From JBHEPS01 sp046261635 (GTDB lineage: Bacteria; Acidobacteriota; Thermoanaerobaculia; Gp7-AA8): a stretch of DNA of 10,095 nt. Location: the NCBI GenBank assembly GCA_046261635.1, contig JBHEOL010000085.1, forward strand, positions 1-10,095, written 5' to 3'. Of this stretch, positions 5,226 to 10,095 are shown in pieces. Both the position numbers and the translations under genes were made by a program. Numbering within the stretch: position 1 is the stretch's first letter; each line of letters starts with the position of its first letter. The notes below the pieces were generated by a model. The model worked only from the letters and a program-made list of their open reading frames with translations. It was not told the origin of the DNA and did not search any database.

Positions 5226-5231
5226 TACAAT
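5226..5231 (+). promoter_or_regulatory. -10 box close to the zinc-ribbon gene start
   Basis: TACAAT matches TATAAT at five of six positions and ends 9 nt before the ATG at 5241. There is no recognisable -35 and no Shine-Dalgarno, so the transcript may begin at or within about 3 nt of the start codon. Confidence 0.4.
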
Positions 5232-5240
5232 CGCTCGCCG

Positions 5241-5900
5241 ATGCCCCTGCCGAAGAGCATTCTCTGCTCGGCCTGCGACCGGACCTACCCCGAAGGATGG
5301 ATCCGGTGTCCCTATTGCGGCCACGACTCCGTCCGGATCAAGAGGGAAAGCGACGCGCGCCGTCGCCTCCGGGAGAAGCTGCGCGCTCGCGGACAGGCTC
5401 TGCCCGAGGAAGATCGCCCGGCCGCGAGGGGAGGCCGCCACCGCCCGGGCGGGCGGACGCCTCAGGGGAAGGACGCACCGCGCAAAGAGGGTCAGCCGCA
5501 GAAGAAACGGGGCGGCGCTCAGCGGGACCAACAGCCTCGGCGAGGTCAGGCGGTGCCGGCTGCCCAGGGTCCGTCCGCCGCTCAGCCCGCGCAGCCGCGT
5601 CCCGAAGGGAAGTCGCGTCGCCGGCGGCGACGCGGCGGAGGCCGAGGGGGGATGGAGGCGGGAGGCGCGAACCCGGCGTCGACCGCGCAGCAGCAACCGC
5701 AGCGACCGCAGCCGGGCGGTGGACCAGCGCCCAAACCCCAGCCGAAGGCACAGGGGGATTCTCCGTCGGACGCCGCCGGAGGGCAGCAGAAAAAAGAGGG
5801 CTCGGGACGAAAGAGGTTCCGTCGTCGCCGGCGTCGCGGTGGTGGCGGAGGCGGGACTGGCGGCGGCTCGAGTCCGGGCAGCCCCCCTTCCCAGGGATGA
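5241..5900 (+). CDS. Zinc-ribbon protein with long disordered Arg/Gly-rich tail
   Basis: 219 residues. The N-terminus holds a zinc ribbon, CSAC (C9, C12) and CPYC (C23, C26), giving CxxC-x10-CxxC. Residues about 33-50 are a basic helix. The remaining 170 residues are low complexity (Arg, Gly, Gln, Pro, Lys), predicted disordered, with two near-copies of a tract: six Arg then GGGRGG at 126-137, and six Arg then a Gly run at 194-205. Such tails commonly bind RNA, so an RNA- or ribosome-associated role is a reasonable inference, but no family function is known to me. The zinc ribbon fixes the frame among several open frames here. There is no Shine-Dalgarno. The stop codon abuts the opposing gene's stop. 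Confidence 0.75.
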   Translation: MPLPKSILCSACDRTYPEGWIRCPYCGHDSVRIKRESDARRRLREKLRARGQALPEEDRPAARGGRHRPGGRTPQGKDAPRKEGQPQKKRGGAQRDQQPRRGQAVPAAQGPSAAQPAQPRPEGKSRRRRRRGGGRGGMEAGGANPASTAQQQPQRPQPGGGPAPKPQPKAQGDSPSDAAGGQQKKEGSGRKRFRRRRRRGGGGGGTGGGSSPGSPPSQG

Positions 5901-6809
5901 TCAGGAGTTGCGGTCGCCCTCGCCGGCTTTTGAGTTGAGCCGGATGAAACGCGCGGAACACTCCGCAAAGCCTTCGCACTGGATGCAGTAGCGGTCTTCG
6001 GCCCTCGGCTTGTAATCCGCCGGAGGGCAGATGTTCACCCCAGGAACGATCTCTTCCGCGATTCGCGCGGCCAGAGCCTCGCTCTGCTCCGTATCTCGCC
6101 GCTCCAGAACCCCTTGGATCTCGTCGAAAAGCGCGAGGTTGGATTCGGCCTTGCTCTCGTCGGCTGCCGTCAGCGGCGGACGCTCGGTCGGAGCGAGCGG
6201 CTGGCGGGGACGGCGAGGCAGCCGGATGTTCCCGGAGGCCTTCCCGTGGCGGATCCAGAAGTAAGCGAAGCTGGCTGCGGCTCCTCCGGCGGCGGCCATC
6301 ATCGCCCCGCTTCCGCCGAACACTCTCAACGCCATCCACGCAAGGGCGATCCACGCGAGCCACTTCACCTTCACGGGCAGCACGAAGAAAAGGTAGAAGG
6401 TCATCTCCGGGAACGTCGCCGCGTACGCGAAAAGAAGCGAATACATGAAAAAGGATCCGATGATCGCCGGGACGCCGAGCACGATCGCGACCAGGACCGA
6501 GCCGATGACGGAGAGTAGCCAGAAAGCGATGAAGTCGGTCGTCCCCCACATCTCCTCGAGTGCGGTCCCCATGATGTAGAGGATCAGCATCGCGAAGAAA
6601 AATCCGAGGAACGAGGGACGGTTCAAGGCGCCCTCGTGGATGAACTGATAAGTAACGACCCGCCAGATCTCTCCGCTGAAAAAAGCCTCGGGGATGAAGG
6701 CGAACATCGCCTTGTACCTCTCCATGTCCTGGACCTGGAGAAGAAAAAACGCCGCCTCGAGGAAGAGAAGGATGTAGATGGCGTGAAGATTTTCGCGGGA
6801 TCTCAGCAT
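5901..6809 (-). CDS. Rhomboid-like membrane protein, probable pseudoprotease, with cytoplasmic Cys cluster
   Basis: 302 residues with about six membrane segments between residues 10 and 185, in the rhomboid pattern. The WR motif of loop 1 is kept (W49-R50 in IWRVVTYQFIHEG), and FPEMTFYLFFVLPVKVKW (133-150) matches the FP...LFF.IP.K.K segment of bacterial rhomboids. The GxSG serine motif is degraded to IGSF (S119). The helix-6 His before GG is Ala173 in MAAAGG. The His/Asn of helix 2 are also absent. It should therefore be proteolytically inactive. The soluble C-terminus (about 190-302) carries C261, C275, C278 and C284 (C-x13-C-x2-C-x5-C), possibly a metal or Fe-S site. It is third in line after the regulator and DUF192 genes, 39 bp behind DUF192. 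Confidence 0.8.
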   Translation of the reverse strand: MLRSRENLHAIYILLFLEAAFFLLQVQDMERYKAMFAFIPEAFFSGEIWRVVTYQFIHEGALNRPSFLGFFFAMLILYIMGTALEEMWGTTDFIAFWLLSVIGSVLVAIVLGVPAIIGSFFMYSLLFAYAATFPEMTFYLFFVLPVKVKWLAWIALAWMALRVFGGSGAMMAAAGGAAASFAYFWIRHGKASGNIRLPRRPRQPLAPTERPPLTAADESKAESNLALFDEIQGVLERRDTEQSEALAARIAEEIVPGVNICPPADYKPRAEDRYCIQCEGFAECSARFIRLNSKAGEGDRNS

Positions 6810-6818
6810 GGTGTCGGG

Positions 6819-6824
6819 AGTATC
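6819..6824 (-). promoter_or_regulatory. Possible -10 box close to the rhomboid-like gene start
   Basis: GATACT on the minus strand ends 9 nt before the ATG at 6809. It matches TATAAT at four of six positions, with no clear -35 and no Shine-Dalgarno. The spacing is the same as at the zinc-ribbon gene. Confidence 0.25.
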
Positions 6825-6848
6825 GTGCCTGCCGGGGCTGCAACCGGA

Positions 6849-7361
6849 TCAGCGCGCCGTGTATTGCCCGATGTCGCGGAGCTCGATGACGACGCCGGGC
6901 TCGATTCGCCGAGCCTCCGCCTGGCCTGCGGCGAGCTCGAGAACGTAGAGCGCGGCAGCATCGGCCGAGGGTCCGTAAGAAGGACACGGATCCGCCCGGC
7001 AGGGGGGGACGTTCCGCTCGACCGCGATGACCCTTCTGTCTGCGTCGAGCCAGATCATATCGAGCGGAATGAGCGTGTCCTTCATCCAGAACGAATGCGG
7101 ACCCGCCTCGGGGAACAGGAACAGCATCCCGCGATCGCCGGCCAGAGCCGGGCGGTACATGAGACCTCTCGCGCGAGTATCGGGATCGGCCACGACTTCC
7201 ACGGCGACCGAGGATCCATCGGGCAGGACGGCTCGTGGTCCTGAGAATGCTGCGGACGCGGGCGCCGCAGCCGTTCCCGACTGCGCGACAGGGCCGCCCC
7301 CGCAGCCGGCCAGCAACGTCATCGCCAGCACCAGATCAAGAGCCAGCATCTTCCGCTTCAT
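6849..7361 (-). CDS. DUF192 family lipoprotein
   Basis: 170 residues. The N-terminus is a lipoprotein signal peptide with lipobox LAGC (C20), so the mature protein should be lipid-anchored on the periplasmic or outer face. A short Ala/Pro/Ser linker leads to a DUF192 domain at about 50-165: GLMYR (66-70), GMLFLF (78-83), FWMKDTLIPLDMIWLD (91-106), PPC...C (C121, C126; candidates for a disulphide), and YVLELAAG. DUF192 has a known fold but no established biochemical role. GGGGAGG lies 6 nt before the ATG at 7361, fixing a start that overlaps the 3' end of the sigma-54 activator gene by 26 nt, so the two are probably cotranscribed. Confidence 0.93.
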   Translation of the reverse strand: MKRKMLALDLVLAMTLLAGCGGGPVAQSGTAAAPASAAFSGPRAVLPDGSSVAVEVVADPDTRARGLMYRPALAGDRGMLFLFPEAGPHSFWMKDTLIPLDMIWLDADRRVIAVERNVPPCRADPCPSYGPSADAAALYVLELAAGQAEARRIEPGVVIELRDIGQYTAR

Positions 7362-8769
7362 CGCCGGCCTCCCCGTTCTCCTCCGCCCCCTTTTCGTCCC
7401 GGGCTATGAGGTTGTACTTTTTCGCGTAGTAGCGGAACGAGCGGAACGTCATTCCGAGAATCTCCGCCGCCTGGGTCTGCACCCCTCCCGTCCGTTCGAG
7501 AGCGCGAAGCATGAAGAACTTGCCCACGTTCTCGAGATGTTTCTCGAGATCCATCCCCCCTTCGGGAAGCTCCATCGGCCCCGCGCTCAGCGTTCCTCCA
7601 TAGAGAACCGTCTCCGGGAGCGAGCGCGTTGTGAGAACCTCGGCCGTTTCGAGGGCTACACTCCGCTCGATTACGTTTTCGAGCTCCCTCACGTTCCCCG
7701 GCCATGAATAGCGCTCGAGTGCCTTGATCGCATCGACCGAGATCTTCTTCGGCTCCACTCCGGCGTCCGCCGAGCACTTGGTGATGAAGTGGTCGGCGAG
7801 AATCGGGATGTCCTCCTTGCGCTGCCGAAGCGCGGGAAGAGAGATCGGGATCACGTTGATCCGGTAAAAGAGATCCTCCCTGAACTGTCCGCGCTGAATG
7901 AGCTCCTGAAGGTCGCGATTCGTCGCCGCGATCACGCGGACATCGACCGTCACCTCGGTGTTTCCGCCTACCTTGCGAACGGTCCGGTCCTGCAACACCC
8001 GGAGCAACTTGACCTGCATCCCGGTCGACATTTCACCGATCTCGTCCAGAAACACCGTGCCGCCGTTCGCCTCCTGGAAAAGACCCCGCTTGTCGCGGAT
8101 CGCACCGGTGAAAGCCCCACGCTCGTGCCCGAAAAGCTCCGATTCGAGCAGGTTTTCGGGAAGTGCCCCGCAGTTGATGGATACGAATTTGCCGCGCCGC
8201 CCGGAATGATAGTGGATCGCCTTGGCGATCATCTCCTTCCCCGTACCCGACTCGCCGGAGATCAGCACCGTCGAGTTCGTCCGCGCAATGCGCGAGACGA
8301 TTGCGAAGATCTCCTGCATCGGGGCGCTCTTCCCGATGATGTTCGCGAATGTGAAGCGCGACTCGAGCGCGCTGCGAAGATGAACGTTCTCGGCCTCGAG
8401 CTCGCTCCGCTCGACGGCTTTCAGGACGATGATCTTGAGCTCTTCGACGTCGAAGGGCTTGGCGATGTAGTCGTGGGCCCCGGCTTTGAGCGCTTCCACA
8501 GCCGAGCGGGTGGAGGTGTGGGCGGTGATCATGATCACCGGCACCGATTCGTTCTGCGCTTTGATCTCCCGCAGAAAGTCCATCCCCGTCCCGTCCGGCA
8601 TCATCAGGTCACAGAGGATGACGCTCGGTTCGTGGGCCAGAAAGGACTGCCGGGCCTCGGCCAGAGAAGCCGCCGTCTGCACCTGCCAGCCGTCCTCCTC
8701 GAAAACGATGCTGAGGAAGTCGCGGAGGGAGGCCTCGTCATCGACGATGAGAAGGTCGTGATCAGACAC
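7336..8769 (-). CDS. Sigma-54-dependent response regulator, NtrC family, PilR-like
   Basis: Two-component transcription activator, 477 aa from the GTG at 8769. The receiver domain (1-120) has D10/D11, phospho-acceptor D54, T82 and K104. The AAA+ domain (about 140-380) has Walker A GESGTGKE, the sigma-54 contact loop GAFTGA, Walker B GGTVFLDEIGEM and the arginine-finger region FREDLFYRI. A Fis-type helix-turn-helix near the C-terminus reads TQAAEILGMTFRSFRYYAKK, closest in wording to PilR. The last 20 residues are acidic. In-frame ATGs at 8790 and 8796 would add 7 or 9 residues but have no Shine-Dalgarno and would bury a perfect TATAAT; the GTG also gives the usual short lead into the receiver. 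No histidine kinase lies in the window. Confidence 0.96.
   Translation of the reverse strand: MSDHDLLIVDDEASLRDFLSIVFEEDGWQVQTAASLAEARQSFLAHEPSVILCDLMMPDGTGMDFLREIKAQNESVPVIMITAHTSTRSAVEALKAGAHDYIAKPFDVEELKIIVLKAVERSELEAENVHLRSALESRFTFANIIGKSAPMQEIFAIVSRIARTNSTVLISGESGTGKEMIAKAIHYHSGRRGKFVSINCGALPENLLESELFGHERGAFTGAIRDKRGLFQEANGGTVFLDEIGEMSTGMQVKLLRVLQDRTVRKVGGNTEVTVDVRVIAATNRDLQELIQRGQFREDLFYRINVIPISLPALRQRKEDIPILADHFITKCSADAGVEPKKISVDAIKALERYSWPGNVRELENVIERSVALETAEVLTTRSLPETVLYGGTLSAGPMELPEGGMDLEKHLENVGKFFMLRALERTGGVQTQAAEILGMTFRSFRYYAKKYNLIARDEKGAEENGEAGDEAEDAGS
7368..7374 (-). promoter_or_regulatory. Ribosome binding site of the DUF192 gene
   Basis: GGGGAGG, 6 nt before the ATG at 7361 and inside the coding region of the sigma-54 activator. 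It selects this start over the in-frame ATG four codons later. Confidence 0.55.
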
Positions 8770-8776
8770 CGTCTGG

Positions 8777-8782
8777 ATTATA
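8777..8782 (-). promoter_or_regulatory. -10 box adjacent to the regulator's GTG start
   Basis: A perfect TATAAT on the minus strand ends 7 nt before the GTG at 8769, so transcription would begin at the start codon (leaderless mRNA). The -35 region (CGGTTC at 17-nt spacing) is poor. Confidence 0.4.
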
Positions 8783-8853
8783 GTCGGCATCGCCATCCCG
8801 AACCGAGAGTGGGAACGGAGATTGCTCTTCTGCCTGCTCCCGGGAAGTGACGG

Positions 8854-10095
8854 ATGCGGAGCCTGCCAATCAAAAACCCATCGCAAACCGTGCGGATCGC
8901 ACTTCTGCTCGCGGCTCTGGCCGCGGTGCCCCCTCTCGCCACGGCTGCGCCCGGGACATGGACCGTAATGACCGGATCCGCCTCCGCCGCGCCGGGGGAT
9001 TCGGTCGATGTCCCGATTCTCCTCCAAACGGACGGAGTTTCGATCAGCGCGATCGCCTTCACGGTCGAATGGGATGCCGACAAGCTCCTGCTCGCCGGTG
9101 ACCCCGCCGCCGGATCGAAAGTCGACCTCCCGGCTCCCGCCCACTTCACCTCCTCGTCCTGGGTCTCGAGCGCCGGCTCCTCGGTCGGAGTCACGGTCTA
9201 TGACCGCCAGCGCCCCATCGAATCGCTGGCGGACGGCCCGCTGGCGATTCTTCGCTTTCAGGTAAGGCCTCAGGCGCAGGGATTCGCTCGCGTGGCCGTT
9301 CGCACGGGAAGCCTTTCGGCCTCAGCCCCCCAGGGGACGCTCGTGAACGGAGCCGGCATCATCCCCGGGGGGGTGTCCATCAGTTCCGCCCGGCCCAGCC
9401 TTCACCTCGTGCCGCTGGATATCCATTTCGGCTCCGTAGGAATCGGGTCGAGCGAAAAGCGGACGGCGGTCGCCGTGAACGCGGGCTCCGGGGTCCTCAC
9501 CCTGCTCGAGGTCCGTCTCGAAGGATCTCCCGCCTTCTCGGTGAGCGGCACTGCACTCCCGCGCCAGATCGCTGCAGGGTCGAGCATCCCCCTCGAGCTC
9601 GTCTTTACGCCGGGCAATCGGGGGGAAACCTCCGCCCGGCTCGTGGCGGTCAGCGCAGAGGCGGGGACTGCCACGATTCAGCTTCGCGGCGCCGGGAGTG
9701 AGGGGGAGCTCTATCACGACCGAAGGCTCGTGGTCCCGGCCGTGGCGAGCCTGGCGGGTGGTGACGGGTCGCGCTGGTTTTCTACCTTGAGTTTCTACAA
9801 CTCCGGTACGACTCCTGCCGGAGCGCGGCTCCGGCTGGTTCGCGCCGGCCTTCCCGGCCTCGAGCGTGAGGTCGAACTGATCATCCAGGCGGGGGAATCG
9901 ATCGGCTGGTCCGATGTTCTCGGGGAACTGTTCGACGAGGACGGGGTCAGCGGCGCACTGCGGATCGATGCGACCACCGACGCCCTCATCGTGAGGAGCT
10001 CGACCTACAACCAGATGAGCGGCGGAGGACGCATCGCCCAGAGCGTCCCGGTCATCGCCTGGACGGAGCTGTTCCACACGGGAGAGGAAGCGAAA
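8854..10095 (+). CDS. Secreted cohesin-like / ASH-domain protein, truncated by window end
   Basis: The 414 codons visible stay open to the right edge, so this is the N-terminal part of a larger protein. Residues about 1-32 form a signal peptide (hydrophobic IALLLAALAAV, cleavage near ATA). Residues about 35-175 resemble a cohesin-type beta domain (AAPGDSVDVPILLQ, then AIAFTVEWDADKLLLAG). Residues about 182-281 look like an ASH or choice-of-anchor D domain (LDIHFGSVGIGSSEKRT, VFTPGNRG). Residues about 290-414 form a further beta domain (VVPAVASLAGGDGSRWFSTL, SGALRIDATTDALIVRSSTY) of a kind common in acidobacterial exported proteins. An extracellular adhesive or scaffold role is inferred. GGGAAG lies 6 nt before the ATG. 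It is divergent from the sigma-54 activator with 84 bp between starts. Confidence 0.85.
   Translation, partial: MRSLPIKNPSQTVRIALLLAALAAVPPLATAAPGTWTVMTGSASAAPGDSVDVPILLQTDGVSISAIAFTVEWDADKLLLAGDPAAGSKVDLPAPAHFTSSSWVSSAGSSVGVTVYDRQRPIESLADGPLAILRFQVRPQAQGFARVAVRTGSLSASAPQGTLVNGAGIIPGGVSISSARPSLHLVPLDIHFGSVGIGSSEKRTAVAVNAGSGVLTLLEVRLEGSPAFSVSGTALPRQIAAGSSIPLELVFTPGNRGETSARLVAVSAEAGTATIQLRGAGSEGELYHDRRLVVPAVASLAGGDGSRWFSTLSFYNSGTTPAGARLRLVRAGLPGLEREVELIIQAGESIGWSDVLGELFDEDGVSGALRIDATTDALIVRSSTYNQMSGGGRIAQSVPVIAWTELFHTGEEAK

Noticed and set aside
4954..5991. 345-codon plus-strand frame
   Set aside because: Crosses the PTPS and small-gene region antisense and the zinc-ribbon gene out of frame; low-complexity Arg/Ala product, no ribosome site.
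6288..6320. GGSGA in the rhomboid-like protein (residues 165-169) as an intact GxSG serine motif
   Set aside because: It lies at the start of the last membrane segment, where the His helix belongs, not in helix 4. Helix 4 aligns with IGSF at 118-120.
5338..6987. 549-codon open frame on the minus strand
   Set aside because: It runs antisense to the zinc-ribbon gene and out of frame through the rhomboid-like gene. Its translation is Arg/Ser/Pro-rich with no domain, as expected of shadow frames in high-GC DNA.
9322..10077. 251-codon minus-strand frame
   Set aside because: Antisense to the secreted protein gene, whose frame holds a signal peptide and recognisable beta domains.

Overview
The window is high-GC bacterial chromosomal DNA with tightly packed genes, short or overlapping gene junctions and no tRNA, rRNA, CRISPR array or insertion sequence that I could find. 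The best guess at the source is an uncultured or environmental Acidobacteriota (Thermoanaerobaculia-like). This is an inference from the secreted cohesin-like / choice-of-anchor-type protein at the right edge and the DUF1028-TPR protein, and no marker gene in the window proves it.

Left part, all on the minus strand (15-3059). Read in the direction of transcription, a membrane-anchored DjlA-like J-domain protein (2352-3059) is followed by a 345-bp gap and then an apparent operon: a SigR/SigH-type ECF sigma factor (1227-2006), a small RsrA-type zinc anti-sigma factor (940-1170) and an ITPA-type inosine triphosphate pyrophosphatase (347-928). A separate 58-residue hypothetical protein (15-191) ends the block. 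The gap carries a near-perfect housekeeping promoter (TTGACC-N17-TATACT). Just downstream is an exact match to the known SigR promoter pattern (GGAAT-N18-GTT). This suggests a thiol-oxidative stress switch that feeds back on itself and also drives a nucleotide-pool sanitation enzyme.

Middle part. A plus-strand pair at 3134-4557 encodes a secreted DUF1028 protein with a C-terminal TPR region, and a PaaI-like hotdog thioesterase coupled to it by an ATGA overlap. Converging on it is a minus-strand pair (5136-4560) of a small hypothetical protein and a QueD/PTPS-family protein. That protein has lost the catalytic Cys and keeps the ExxHGH motif of the PTPS-III folate-type subfamily. A plus-strand gene (5241-5900) encodes a zinc ribbon followed by a long disordered tail with two Arg6-Gly tracts.

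Right part. A minus-strand cluster reads PilR/NtrC-type sigma-54 activator (7336-8769), DUF192 lipoprotein (6849-7361, overlapping the regulator gene), and a rhomboid-like membrane protein lacking the catalytic His (5901-6809) with a cytoplasmic cysteine cluster. Divergent from it, a large secreted protein with cohesin-like and ASH-type beta domains runs off the right edge (8854-10095).

The items most worth following up are the sigma/anti-sigma module with its predicted autoregulatory promoter and odd acidic sigma tail, the pseudo-rhomboid with its Cys cluster, the PTPS-III-like enzyme, and the zinc-ribbon/Arg-Gly protein.
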